A stretch of DNA of 41,045 nt from a virus. The translations under genes and the position numbers were made by a program. The stretch's first letter is position 1; each line of letters opens with the position of its first letter. The stretch spans positions 1 through 41,045 of IMG/VR virus record IMGVR_UViG_3300037223_000017; one strand, 5' to 3'. Under the pieces are notes generated by a model. The model was not told where the DNA came from. It saw only the letters and a program-made list of their open reading frames with translations, and did no database searches. This document shows positions 32,270 through 41,045 of this stretch, piece by piece.

Positions 32270-32620
32270 ATGGCTAAGGGTTCACTCGGTAAATGGATGG
32301 CGCAAAAGGGCGCGCGGGAAAATAAAATTCACGATGAAGAATCGGAATATATGGGCGACCATGCCGATGTTCCGGGCGGCGGGAGTTATGGTCCTGAGCA
32401 CGGCTTGAAGCGCGAGCTAAGCGGCAAGAAGCCGTTCGACCTTTTAGAATCAGATGCTAGCTTTGGCAATAACGGGGAGGATTCCCAACTCTCTCGCGGT
32501 CAGCGCCACACCGGCAACGCCAGCGGCAAGCCCGCCAAGAGCAGCATGAGCGCGGAACATTCCAATCTCCTCGGCCTCGGCGACGACGTCGATATGGACG
32601 ACGACGATTGCGGGTATTAA
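32270..32620 (+). CDS. Small disordered acidic protein
   Basis: 116 residues with GGAGA upstream of the ATG. It begins MAKGSLGKWMAQKGARENKI, again like its neighbours, and continues polar and G/S-rich, ending in an acidic run (GDDVDMDDDDCGY). No family is recognised. The shared N-terminal L-K-W/Y pattern with the genes at 31418-32010 suggests a common targeting signal. Confidence 0.6.
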   Translation: MAKGSLGKWMAQKGARENKIHDEESEYMGDHADVPGGGSYGPEHGLKRELSGKKPFDLLESDASFGNNGEDSQLSRGQRHTGNASGKPAKSSMSAEHSNLLGLGDDVDMDDDDCGY

Positions 32621-33241
32621 ATGCAGCAATATTATGACGCCGTGAAACAGAAGAACCGCGAAGACGCTTTGGATGCAGCTAAGCATACCGGCGTCTCAGC
32701 CGGCGAGGTTGGCGGCGTTTATGGAGCGCTAAATAGTCTGCTTTATGGCGCCAAGACCATTCCGCAAGTTCTCGCCAAAGGTGTCGGCGGGGCGCTCAGC
32801 GGCGCGGCCATAGGCGCGGGTTCGTCATATCTTGGCCATAAGTTATTGCCTCGTCAGCCAGGCGCGGATGCTCCCAGTGAAGCTCAGCAAGGGGCACTGG
32901 GCGGCGCGCTGGGCGGCGGGGCACTCGGCGCCGGCGGCGGCTATCTCCTCGGTTCTGGCGCATCAGCGGCGCTTGGTAAGATCCCCGGAGCCGGCATGGC
33001 CAAAAAAGCCGCCGCAGAAGTCTTGCCTCTTGATAATATGATTACGGATTACATCAAAAAGAAGATGGTAAACCCGTCCCATGCCGAAGGTATAAAAACC
33101 GCAGCACTCCTTGGCCTCCTCGGCGCTGGGATTGGTGGTCTTGAAGGTTTAAATACTGGAATGGACCAAGATTTATCACGTTCACTATCCGAAGAAGAAG
33201 GCAATCAAAATGCTTCAGGCGCTCAGCGATCTTTTGCTTAG
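32621..33241 (+). CDS. Gly/Ala-rich membrane-like virion protein
   Basis: 206 residues; ATG directly follows the previous stop. Several Gly/Ala-rich hydrophobic stretches (GGALSGAAIGAGSSYLG, GALGGGALGAGGGYLLGSG, LLGLLGAGIGGLEGL) resemble glycine-zipper segments. It overlaps the next gene by 32 bases. Virion or ejection-related protein by composition; unproven. Confidence 0.65.
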   Translation: MQQYYDAVKQKNREDALDAAKHTGVSAGEVGGVYGALNSLLYGAKTIPQVLAKGVGGALSGAAIGAGSSYLGHKLLPRQPGADAPSEAQQGALGGALGGGALGAGGGYLLGSGASAALGKIPGAGMAKKAAAEVLPLDNMITDYIKKKMVNPSHAEGIKTAALLGLLGAGIGGLEGLNTGMDQDLSRSLSEEEGNQNASGAQRSFA

Positions 33242-33668
33242 TCGGCCGCAAACCGGCGAAGACCGCACAATTCAGAACGCTCTCAAGGATTACTTCGCCT
33301 TAAAGAGCGCGTCTGACTTTGGAGAATCGGCTTTAGGTGGCATTTTTGGCGGCGATAATCTTGGACGCGAAAATCAAAGACTAGACATTGAACTAAAAAA
33401 ACGTCAACTTAACGCTATGGGTCCACAAGATACTCAGACGTTCAATGACACGCCAGCGCCGCGCTTACTTGCGGCATTGGGCATTGAATGGGCGAAAGAC
33501 TTGAAACCCAACAGCAGCGGCATCGGGGCGGCTAAGGATAGCGGCCTCTTTAAACTCGGAAGTGCCTTTGGGCACGAAGCCAAGGAGATAGGCATTGGGA
33601 CCAAATACCTCGGGAGCCTCGGCGCCCCCGGCGGCCCCGCAGGGCTCGCCGCAAAACTCTTCGGGTAA
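33210..33668 (+). CDS. Small protein before scaffold-like gene, unknown
   Basis: 152 residues, overlapping the previous gene by 32 bases and the next by 74. The middle is charged and helical (DNLGRENQRLDIELKKRQLNAM) and the C-terminus is Gly-rich. No family is recognised. Confidence 0.6.
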   Translation: MLQALSDLLLSRPQTGEDRTIQNALKDYFALKSASDFGESALGGIFGGDNLGRENQRLDIELKKRQLNAMGPQDTQTFNDTPAPRLLAALGIEWAKDLKPNSSGIGAAKDSGLFKLGSAFGHEAKEIGIGTKYLGSLGAPGGPAGLAAKLFG

Positions 33669-34524
33669 ACCAGGCGCGGCTGGAGTTGGAGGCACCGCGC
33701 AAGGAGCGGGCGGTGACTTCGACTTTCGCGGCGCCTTCACGAGCCAAAACAAGAAGCTTCAAGAAACCGAGGGGCGTCTTGGCGAACTCTCCCGCGAGGT
33801 AGAAGGCTCTCGCGCGGATCGGGAGATGCTGAAGAAGCTCAAAGGCGTTTTCTCTCCCGAGGAGACTGGTCCTAAGCATGTTGACCCGGTTCCCGGCTGG
33901 GAACAACAGCTTGATTTCTACATCGCGCAAGCCGTGGAAGCCGACAAACGCGGCCAATCCATCCCGCTAACGGCCAATCTCGCCATTAGCCATTTCAAGA
34001 GCTTAATCGAGAATCATCAGGCGCGCACGCAAGAGCAGAAGAAGATCGAAGCGCTTGAGCAACAAGTGCGCAACCTCTCAGATCCAGGCCATTCGATCAA
34101 TCAACGCGCTTTCAGCACGTTTGATACGCAGATCCAAAACGGCCTGGAACGCATTTATGGGAGCAATCCAAATTCATTCCCGCAACGCCAAGCCTTGTTC
34201 AAAGCCGTTGGCGATATCGTCGGTCCAGCCGTCAATTCACTTATGCAGAACGACCCTAAGCGTTGGGATATGATCCGCCGCGATCCCGACAAGCTCCAAG
34301 ACATTGCCAATCGCGCGTTGCGCATGGTTCTCCCGCCGAAAGCGGTTCAAATGATCGAGCAAGAGAATCTGCGCAATACGCCAATGCAAATGAGCGAGCT
34401 TCAACAAGCTTTCCGCGAAGCTAATGAGATTCAAGACCCGCAACAACGCCAGCGCGTCCGCACGGCAATCCGCCAAGACATCTTGGCTATGTCGATGGGC
34501 GGGGACCGGCGCGCTAGGGGATGA
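33595..34524 (+). CDS. Scaffold-like helical protein
   Basis: 309 residues. I choose TTG 33595 because AAGGAG (33582-33587) lies 7 bases upstream, although it overlaps the previous gene by 74 bases. The first ~45 residues are P/G/S-rich. Then a coiled-coil region (SQNKKLQETEGRLGELSREVEGSRADREMLKKL) and long polar helices (EQKKIEALEQQVRNLSD) follow. High Q/E/R, no Cys and helical content resemble internal scaffolding proteins, and it lies between capsid and terminase genes. A scaffold is inferred, not shown. Confidence 0.6.
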   Translation: MGPNTSGASAPPAAPQGSPQNSSGKPGAAGVGGTAQGAGGDFDFRGAFTSQNKKLQETEGRLGELSREVEGSRADREMLKKLKGVFSPEETGPKHVDPVPGWEQQLDFYIAQAVEADKRGQSIPLTANLAISHFKSLIENHQARTQEQKKIEALEQQVRNLSDPGHSINQRAFSTFDTQIQNGLERIYGSNPNSFPQRQALFKAVGDIVGPAVNSLMQNDPKRWDMIRRDPDKLQDIANRALRMVLPPKAVQMIEQENLRNTPMQMSELQQAFREANEIQDPQQRQRVRTAIRQDILAMSMGGDRRARG

Positions 34525-35816
34525 AAGCCCTTCGCGATTTGCGACCAATACAAGCGCTGGCTGCCTCACTGTTTTTCAGGCACCGGCGCTTGCTGGTTAT
34601 TGGTCCTAGGCAATATTTCGGAAAAACTGAGCTTGGCGTGAGGCTCGCGCATGACTTGACGGCACAGCCAGGCGCCTCAACAAGTATGTTCGTCGCAAAG
34701 AACAGTTTGGCGCGTAAGAAGGCCACCCGCGAAAAGTTCATGCGGATATTCGACCCAAAGCTCTTCGCGGTAAATACTGAACTTATCTATAATAAAAAAT
34801 GTCCATCGTCCCAAATCTTTATGGGTTCGATTGACAAAGACCCTGGCTCTCAACGGGGCGGGACGCTTAATTTCCTGCACATGTCGGAAATGGCATTTTG
34901 GAACATCGAGCATGGCGAAACTGTATCCGATATATGGCAGAAGGTACTAAAGCATTTGCTATCTCAGAGTGATGGCTATTGCTACGGCGAATCAACCACC
35001 AATGGCTTTAATGGCTTCAAGGATTTCTGGGACCAAGCTCCAGAATTTGGCTTTCACCGTCTCGCTATCAGCCTCTCTCAAATGCTCGAACTTGGGCTCG
35101 TGAGCCAAGATGTTTACGACAAGGAGCGTCGCGAGGTTCATCCGTTGGTATTCGCTCAGGAGCTTGAATGCGAATGGGTTACATTCCAGGGCTTAGTTTA
35201 TGACGAGTTCCGCGTGGAACATCACGTTGCTGAAATCCCGCCACCGGACGAGTGGCAATCCGTAATCGCCGCCATAGACTGGGGATGGAAGCCCTCGGCG
35301 ACGGCTGTACTCTTCGGTTATGTTAAAGACGATGTTGTCCATATATTCGATGAGATATATGAAATGGAGCAACGGATAGAGGATACGCACAACGCCATCA
35401 AAGATCGGCTCCGATACTGGCAAATCGACAAGTTCGTTTGTGTAGCCGATCACGACCTTGCGCGCAACGCCGAACTTCAGGCGCGCGGCATCGCTACGCA
35501 TCTCGCCGACAAGGTTAACGTCGCGGGTAATAGAATCCAAATCAAGGAAAAGCTTTGGAAGAATCAGCTTGTTATTCACCCGCGCTGTAAGAACCTGCTT
35601 AAAGACATTCAACACGCTACATGGCATCCTAAAAAGGAAGGGGAGTTAGATCCTTCCGTTTGCACATGGGGACATTGGGACATGGAAGCGGCATTGCGTT
35701 ATTTGGTTCGCGGCCTCGACACACACGAAGCGGAAGAACCCGAAAAGAATCCATTTGTTGACATGGACCAGGCATCTGCGCGCGCCTGGCGCCTGCAACG
35801 GGAGCCGAACGAATGA
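34521..35816 (+). CDS. terL: Terminase large subunit
   Basis: 431 residues; ATG overlaps the previous stop. Walker A is GPRQYFGKTE (28-37). The Walker B region LNFLHMSEMAFW (116-127) uses S-E, as in some phage packaging ATPases. The C-terminal RNase H-like nuclease has IAAIDWGWKPSATAVLFG (Asp253), a second acidic site FVCVADHD (Asp310) and a third near WGHWDMEAAL. It powers DNA packaging through the portal and cuts the concatemer. It leads the connector gene cluster. At 431 residues it is at the short end of the family. Confidence 0.9.
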   Translation: MKALRDLRPIQALAASLFFRHRRLLVIGPRQYFGKTELGVRLAHDLTAQPGASTSMFVAKNSLARKKATREKFMRIFDPKLFAVNTELIYNKKCPSSQIFMGSIDKDPGSQRGGTLNFLHMSEMAFWNIEHGETVSDIWQKVLKHLLSQSDGYCYGESTTNGFNGFKDFWDQAPEFGFHRLAISLSQMLELGLVSQDVYDKERREVHPLVFAQELECEWVTFQGLVYDEFRVEHHVAEIPPPDEWQSVIAAIDWGWKPSATAVLFGYVKDDVVHIFDEIYEMEQRIEDTHNAIKDRLRYWQIDKFVCVADHDLARNAELQARGIATHLADKVNVAGNRIQIKEKLWKNQLVIHPRCKNLLKDIQHATWHPKKEGELDPSVCTWGHWDMEAALRYLVRGLDTHEAEEPEKNPFVDMDQASARAWRLQREPNE

Positions 35817-36457
35817 TTACACGCGGTCAGATAATGAACGAGATTTGGACGCGGCTTAGCAAGACGGCAACCACGCCGGGCTTCTATACCGCGTTGAAGG
35901 TTCAAAGCGTTATCCAGGAATCCGTTGATTTCCTCGCCGCTGAGCAAATCCTCGCCGATGAGGGTTATTGCCATAAGCTTGACTATCTCGCGCCGGCGCC
36001 AGGAGCCACGGCTATCGCCATTCCGGCTGACGTTGCGCAAGTCTTGGAGCTTCGCTACCTCGTCGGCAACGTCTATATCCCGATGCGATATGACCAGGCT
36101 TGGCAGGAGGCGCGCTGGGCGGGTTCAAGCGGCGTGGTTCAATCGCCGGACCATTATTCCATCGTCGACAACAACTTCTATTTCTCGCCGCCAATCGGTG
36201 TCGGCGGCCTGAACTACCTACAGCTTGAATATATGGCCTATCCGCGCAGGTTCAGGCTTGATAGCGATGTACTCCCCACGCAATTTGACCGCGCCATGTT
36301 TTGGTTCATCGTGTATAACTCATGTAGCCTTCTCGATACGCAAGTTAGCCAGTCTTTGAACTGGGATAAAACCGCTCAAATGTGGTATCAAAAGGCTATA
36401 AACACGATAAACATGCGGACAAGGCAGAGCATACCGATCAAGAATTTCGAGGGGTAA
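35813..36457 (+). CDS. Head-tail connector-like protein
   Basis: 214 residues; ATG overlaps the terL stop. It begins with amphipathic helices (ITRGQIMNEIWTRLSKTATTPGFYTALKVQSVIQESVDFL), then a beta-containing part (AIAIPADVAQVLELRYLVGNVYIPM) and a helical C-terminus. This resembles adaptor proteins that bind under the portal in podoviruses. Assignment is by order and layout, since it sits between terminase and the tail hub. Confidence 0.6.
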   Translation: MITRGQIMNEIWTRLSKTATTPGFYTALKVQSVIQESVDFLAAEQILADEGYCHKLDYLAPAPGATAIAIPADVAQVLELRYLVGNVYIPMRYDQAWQEARWAGSSGVVQSPDHYSIVDNNFYFSPPIGVGGLNYLQLEYMAYPRRFRLDSDVLPTQFDRAMFWFIVYNSCSLLDTQVSQSLNWDKTAQMWYQKAINTINMRTRQSIPIKNFEG

Positions 36458-36458
36458 T

Positions 36459-36968
36459 GTGTTCACGAGTGCGAAGGTAACGACGAACAATTACGTTAGC
36501 TACATGGTGACACCATATAATGCATGGTTTCGCTCATGGGGATACCCGCGTCTTGATTTGAACATCTATGATGATGGCGAATGGGAGATAATCGAATATC
36601 TCCGCTCTCCAGTTGTGCCGGCGCTTACACCATGGCACCGCGTCTTGATGGATATTCGCAACACGGAAATCAATCCGTGGTTTTGCAAAAAGTACGTGGA
36701 GAATTTAGACGTTGAAAAGCAACATGTCTGGGACGAACTTGACCGAAACGAAGAACGCCACCGCCAAGCCTTGTACGCCGAGGAACTTCACGCTACTGAT
36801 TTCGCTGAACGCGCGTTCAAGGCAATTAAGCAGAATCCAGAGCTTATGGAACGCATTGCTAAAAACGGCTTAGGTGAGATTGATTTGTTCAAGCTCTCTA
36901 AACATATTCCTAATCAGCGGTTCCGTAAGGCGCCAAAGAAAACTACCGGAGGCATCGTTTTGTCATGA
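36459..36968 (+). CDS. Virion protein, unknown
   Basis: 169 residues; GTG start two bases after the previous stop with GAGGGG upstream. It reads MVTPYNAWFRSWGYPRLDLN, then strongly charged helices (NEERHRQALYAEELHATDFAERAFKAIKQNPELMERI). It overlaps the next gene by 4 bases. Possible head-tail joining component by position; no family recognised. Confidence 0.6.
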   Translation: MFTSAKVTTNNYVSYMVTPYNAWFRSWGYPRLDLNIYDDGEWEIIEYLRSPVVPALTPWHRVLMDIRNTEINPWFCKKYVENLDVEKQHVWDELDRNEERHRQALYAEELHATDFAERAFKAIKQNPELMERIAKNGLGEIDLFKLSKHIPNQRFRKAPKKTTGGIVLS

Positions 36969-37735
36969 GTGACCAAAAGATTTATTTTATCGCGCCCTCT
37001 CCATTGGTAAAGATTGCCCTCCCCGAATGGGAGCGCCGGCTTGAGAAGAATCCCGACTTGCTCTTGGATGACAAGACGCCGTTTACCTTCGATATCGAGA
37101 CGGGTACGCGCACGTTCAAGATTAAGTTCAACACGCCAATGGCGGTTGTCTTCTCTGACCCTAAGTATGTAGCGGATCGCAATGAAGTGATGAATGGCGC
37201 GCTCAGCAACCTGAAAGCCGCGCCTCGCGATACGGACAACAATATCTATGTTCGAGATTCGCGCGATTTGATTTCCACGTTCAACTATCTAACCGGCCTC
37301 ACTGGCGGCTTATCGGCGCGCCAGACAGATCCCTATGGGATTGTCCCATTCGACCCACAAAACTCGATTGTGGACAACTTCGCCGAGATGGGACTAATCG
37401 ACGACCTCGTGAGCGGCGATCCCAAGAAAGAGGAAGCGGCGCGCAAGCAACTCATCGAGAATAGGCTTCTCAAGGCAAAACAGGCACGCGGAGCCTATAA
37501 AGACTTGTGCGACCTCGCCGAAGAACGTATCCGCCGTTCCCTTCGCGCCAAACACAACAACCTCATTGCCCAGTGGCAACGTAATGAAGAAAACCAACTT
37601 GGCCGTTATCCGCCCAGCCTCGCCGAACGTCTTGGCTTCAAGATGCTCGAAAAAGAAATCAAGGAACGCGAGAAGGAAAGTGCGGCCTCGGTTGAAATCG
37701 GCAATGAGATGATGAACAAGAAGATGATGGGGTAA
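36965..37735 (+). CDS. Virion protein, unknown, helical C-terminus
   Basis: 256 residues; ATGA overlap with the upstream stop. The first half appears folded (TFDIETGTRTFKIKFNTPMAVVFSD). The second half is charged and helical (AARKQLIENRLLKAKQARGAYKDLCDLAEERIRRSL, EKEIKEREKESAASVEI). It directly precedes the tail-hub gene. No family is recognised. Confidence 0.6.
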   Translation: MSDQKIYFIAPSPLVKIALPEWERRLEKNPDLLLDDKTPFTFDIETGTRTFKIKFNTPMAVVFSDPKYVADRNEVMNGALSNLKAAPRDTDNNIYVRDSRDLISTFNYLTGLTGGLSARQTDPYGIVPFDPQNSIVDNFAEMGLIDDLVSGDPKKEEAARKQLIENRLLKAKQARGAYKDLCDLAEERIRRSLRAKHNNLIAQWQRNEENQLGRYPPSLAERLGFKMLEKEIKEREKESAASVEIGNEMMNKKMMG

Positions 37736-37737
37736 GT

Positions 37738-40700
37738 GTGGGCAATCCGCTCAAGCTAAATCAGGCTGGTTCGATGTCAAAGGGCATCAATGAGAATCAG
37801 CCTGATTTTCAAATGGACCTACAGTTAACCGACAACACTGTAAATGTGACGTCGGGAATTGTCGAAGGCATCGGGCCGCGCTATGGGTTCGCACCTATTC
37901 CTGGGCATATGGACCAGGAAGTACCAACGCCAGTTGGCGAAACTCCCGGCATCATGCGCGCCGAGATAAGCTTTAAACAAACATCCGTTTCCGGCACATG
38001 GCAGCGCACAAACATTTACGGAATTTTCCCGTTCAGTCTGCGCGGCGATAGTGTCAACAATCCGGTTGATGAAGTAGATACCTATTATGCAATTGTTCTT
38101 GGTTACACAACATCCGTTGAATCTGGAACGTTTTTAGACGTTCTTCTGATATCAACGGCAACATCGCAAATCCTAAGCCGTTCATCCAATATCTTTAACG
38201 GCATTGCTTATGCTGGATCGAGCATTTACAACGCCGGAATTAATTCAGGCGGCCTCGCCGTTAGTATGCTCCAGAATGGAAATCAAGCGACATTATTGAA
38301 TCTCACCAACATTGGGCCGGTGAATTTCCTATCATCGACTAGCTTCTCCGTTTCTGGAACAGCCGTACCGATGAATTGGATGGCGGGAAATCCTGGAGGA
38401 ACGGGAACCGCCACCACAATCCCGCCGATTATTCTCAATGGTTTTCTTTCATTTTCAAATGGAAGCGGCACTTTTGATTGTGCCGAGGGTGGTCCGCCGT
38501 CATTTGTCTATGGGAACTTTTCAAGACTTAACCGAACTGTATATGCGTATGGCCTAAATTCGTCGAACAATCTTATTTCTTATTATCAGGCGACTTTTTC
38601 GCCGACGACATCAAACTATCTTCCTCTTCAGTTAGATAACTCAGACGTTGTATCCATCAATCTTTCCGGTGTTACGGCTTCTCTCATAAGCGGCAGCGCG
38701 TTCACTGGCGCGGGGAATATTTTATATAATGACAATTGCCTAACCTGCAATTCCGCATATCAGGGTGTTCTTGTCGCGACGGGCAGCGGTGCTGTATGCA
38801 CCATATTTCAAGATTGGTTCCGTGGTAGGCAGGGGGACAACACTCAATATGTTGACTTGAGCAATATCCCCCTACTTCCGCCAAACATTAACGAGGCGAG
38901 CACGACCTACACACAAGATGGCGCGTCGATCCCTATATCGTTCAATTTCTGGCCGCCATTCACAACCGGAACGCCAATGGGATCGGCCGATGGGGTTTCA
39001 CTTGGCGCGGCCAATAGCGGTCTTTTGCGAGCCAAAACGATATATGAATTTACTTATAGCATCTTTGACAAGCGTCTGAATTACGAAAGCAACGTCGGCG
39101 CGCCGGTGAGATTTCAGACTGGTTCTGATGATTTAGTTTGCTTGAACCTATTTCAAAGCACGTCGAGCGATAACAGTCCATCGTCATATTATGTAACCGG
39201 CGACGGCCAGCCAATTCTCCCATGGCCAGGCGTTCTATTTGGATTCTCCTCGCCGCCACCAAGCACAAATAACTTTTTTCATCTTAATTATCTTGAGTAT
39301 CGTTTTTATTATCGTCAGCTTGGAATGCTGGAATATTCTCCAGCTCTTTTCGTCGATGCGGCGCAGTATTGGTTTTATCCATTCTGGAAGCCTCTGGCAG
39401 CGTGTGTCGGCGGCATCGGCGCATTACCGGCCGGTCGCCCTGGCGGATTCAATGACTACTCAACTCTCCCGGAAGATAACTGGAATTGCGTGGTAATGTA
39501 TAAGAATCGCGCCTTTTGGTTCTCGCCGACCTCGTTTTCTTTTTCACTACAGAACAATATTCTTTCTTATCCGCAAGCCAATAGCGGCGCATGCCCAACC
39601 GGCGCGTTTAAGGGCGCTTTGGTTCAAGCATATTACGGCCAAGCAAACCAAGACGCGCGCATTGTCGTATTTTCCACCAATGGAACTTATGTCGGGAAGT
39701 TTACCGGAAATCTTCAGCAGGTGCCGATTCAGATATCTCCATCGACCGTTGCCAACTTCGGCCTAGATGGATCTGATTTCGTTCTCAATGCATGGACAAG
39801 CGTTACGGCGTTCTCCTATCGCAGCGCTGTAGTTGCTGAAGGTTTGCTCTATTTCTGGGGACCAAACGGAATATTCCTCGATGATGGCGTAAATCCAATT
39901 CAGCGGATATCGGTTCCTCTTGAGCCCGCCATCTTCAATGTTTATGACCCATCGCAAACCGATGCTATTCATTGCGAATACAATGATACGACCAAGGAAA
40001 TATGGTGGTTCTATTATCCTCTTGGCGGCGACGCCACTTATCCAACCCATGGAATTTGCTATAACAAGCTTAAAAACACCTGGCTATTAGGCGGTTTTGA
40101 AGGAGCTATAGACGCTGTTCAAAGTATGCACGTGGAGAATGAGGAGGCTACAGCCGGCGCGCGCTTGGTTGTCTTTTCCCGTCAAAGCCCGTCCTCGACA
40201 ATTCAGCGCGCTTACTATTTCGATCAGAACAACTTGGCCAGCGATATATTCCCTGGCAAGGAGTTAATGGTTAAAGCGATTGCAACGCCGGTTGGGCAAC
40301 CAAATCAGCGCACACTGACATTGGCCGCCGGATATTCTACCGGCGCAATTGTCGCGGGTGATTTAATCGCATTGCAGCAATGTGCGGCTTATGGGACATC
40401 GCTAACCTCGCCATCTGACTTCATCGCTAAAGTTATCGCCTATACAGCCGGATCTGTCACCATTGCTTTGCCGAACGGCGCAACGTTGGACGGCACGGCC
40501 TCGATTTCCACCAATTCGCAATACTTTCCCATATGGCACGCCGCCGGCACTAATGGTGTCATCACTGGACGCGGTATCAACGCCTTTGATTACAACATTG
40601 ACACCAAGTTTTGGATTCCCAATGGTATGAGCTACTGGGCGCTGTGGAATTATTTACATCTTGTCTACAAGCTGTATGACCTGCTACCTATAGACGTACC

Positions 40701-40953
40701 ACTAACACAAACATTGAACTATCAGACGCCGGTAAGCGGGAGCGTGGGTATGGACACGCTCACCCTTATCAACAACTCGGCGAATAATTGTCAAATCTTC
40801 CACCCACTGGCTCCAGGAGATCTATCCTTTGAGGGGCAAGGCATTAAATTGACCTTCTCGGGGATTCAATTGGCAGGCTCTTGGGTGATACAATTCCTAG
40901 AGGCAATGTCAAATATAAAAGATGGCATGAATCTCTTCATCTTCGAGGGATGA
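37738..40953 (+). CDS. Large tail hub/nozzle-like protein
   Basis: 1071 residues; GTG start two bases after the previous stop. The start GIVEGIGPRYGFAPIP is followed by long beta-rich regions with aromatic repeats (YEFTYSIFDKRLNYES, YRFYYRQLGMLEYSP, NRAFWFSPTSFSFS, YFWGPNGIFLDDG, EIWWFYYPLGGD). Large beta-propeller-like tail proteins of this kind form the podovirus tail hub or nozzle, as in the P22 gp10 and T7 gp12 class. Position after the connector-like genes supports this. The family call is by resemblance, not motif. Confidence 0.7.
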   Translation: MGNPLKLNQAGSMSKGINENQPDFQMDLQLTDNTVNVTSGIVEGIGPRYGFAPIPGHMDQEVPTPVGETPGIMRAEISFKQTSVSGTWQRTNIYGIFPFSLRGDSVNNPVDEVDTYYAIVLGYTTSVESGTFLDVLLISTATSQILSRSSNIFNGIAYAGSSIYNAGINSGGLAVSMLQNGNQATLLNLTNIGPVNFLSSTSFSVSGTAVPMNWMAGNPGGTGTATTIPPIILNGFLSFSNGSGTFDCAEGGPPSFVYGNFSRLNRTVYAYGLNSSNNLISYYQATFSPTTSNYLPLQLDNSDVVSINLSGVTASLISGSAFTGAGNILYNDNCLTCNSAYQGVLVATGSGAVCTIFQDWFRGRQGDNTQYVDLSNIPLLPPNINEASTTYTQDGASIPISFNFWPPFTTGTPMGSADGVSLGAANSGLLRAKTIYEFTYSIFDKRLNYESNVGAPVRFQTGSDDLVCLNLFQSTSSDNSPSSYYVTGDGQPILPWPGVLFGFSSPPPSTNNFFHLNYLEYRFYYRQLGMLEYSPALFVDAAQYWFYPFWKPLAACVGGIGALPAGRPGGFNDYSTLPEDNWNCVVMYKNRAFWFSPTSFSFSLQNNILSYPQANSGACPTGAFKGALVQAYYGQANQDARIVVFSTNGTYVGKFTGNLQQVPIQISPSTVANFGLDGSDFVLNAWTSVTAFSYRSAVVAEGLLYFWGPNGIFLDDGVNPIQRISVPLEPAIFNVYDPSQTDAIHCEYNDTTKEIWWFYYPLGGDATYPTHGICYNKLKNTWLLGGFEGAIDAVQSMHVENEEATAGARLVVFSRQSPSSTIQRAYYFDQNNLASDIFPGKELMVKAIATPVGQPNQRTLTLAAGYSTGAIVAGDLIALQQCAAYGTSLTSPSDFIAKVIAYTAGSVTIALPNGATLDGTASISTNSQYFPIWHAAGTNGVITGRGINAFDYNIDTKFWIPNGMSYWALWNYLHLVYKLYDLLPIDVPLTQTLNYQTPVSGSVGMDTLTLINNSANNCQIFHPLAPGDLSFEGQGIKLTFSGIQLAGSWVIQFLEAMSNIKDGMNLFIFEG

Positions 40954-40954
40954 T

Positions 40955-41045
40955 ATGGGCGTCGGATATAAAGGCGGATTAGGTAGCGTCGTTAACAACT
41001 TCACGGGTAACGGCTCGACGGGGATGACGGCTGCCAATGTCCTTA
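40955..41045 (+). CDS. 5' start of the Gln/Asn-rich virion protein (continues at position 1)
   Basis: ATG 40955 opens one base after the tail-hub stop. The 30 codons to the window end begin MGVGYKGGLGSVVNNFTGN and are in phase with the open frame at position 3, so this is the N-terminus of the gene at 1-1208 if the molecule is circular. Confidence 0.7.
   Translation, partial: MGVGYKGGLGSVVNNFTGNGSTGMTAANVL

Noticed and set aside
1-41045. tRNA genes, integrase, lysogeny repressor module or insertion sequences
   Set aside because: By eye I found no cloverleaf, no tyrosine or serine recombinase, no transposase and no CI-like repressor. A dedicated tRNA search was not possible here.

Overview
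The window looks like a complete, or nearly complete, genome of a short-tailed (podovirus-like) double-stranded DNA phage. It has a large terminase, an 830-residue portal-like protein, a major capsid protein and a 1071-residue tail-hub-like protein. It also carries a primase/helicase replication module and an M15 endolysin. I see no ribosomal, metabolic or tail-sheath genes. The two ends join in frame: the ORF opening at 40955 continues without a stop through 41045 into position 1 and on to 1208. The sequence is therefore best read as a circular, or circularly permuted, molecule of about 41 kb. Sec-type signal peptides on some phage proteins suggest a Gram-negative host, but nothing here identifies the species.

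Layout. (1) About 28490 through the end and round to 16753, plus strand: the virion genes. They run HNH endonuclease, major capsid protein, a chain of small glycine-rich virion proteins, a scaffold-like protein, terminase, connector-like proteins and tail hub. After the join come internal or ejection-like proteins, two paralogous small proteins with a terminator, the portal, fibre-like proteins and three genes with signal peptides. (2) 16750-27183, minus strand: a tightly overlapped early operon with an AAA/RecA-like recombination ATPase, an ERCC4-type nuclease, an SF3 helicase, an AEP primase and many small phage proteins. Genes are typically joined by 4-base ATGA or TAATG overlaps, which settle many starts. 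(3) 27298-28440: a small divergent cluster with a ribbon-helix-helix protein, a zinc-ribbon protein, the endolysin, and a minus-strand DNA-binding or small-terminase-like gene.

The most notable structures are as follows. A 257-nt group I intron splits the major capsid gene after codon 13; a complete P1-P9 fold can be drawn, with splice sites that restore the frame. A free-standing NUMOD4-HNH endonuclease lies 122 bases upstream of the split gene, and C-terminal pieces of the same endonuclease family occur at four other places. An in-frame A_AAA_AAG slippery heptamer in an A10 run directs a -1 shift that would add 70 residues to the gene after the capsid gene. Ten copies of GTCTACC flank a palindrome beside the helicase gene, a possible origin. 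A palindromic promoter region upstream of the primase seems to drive a ~60-nt RNA on the opposite strand. Two separate genes carry the same Gly-X hexanucleotide repeat tract.

Functional logic (inference): the minus-strand operon makes the replication and recombination apparatus. The plus-strand operon builds the head, packages DNA and assembles the short tail. The intron and its neighbouring HNH gene form a probable mobile pair seated in the capsid gene.
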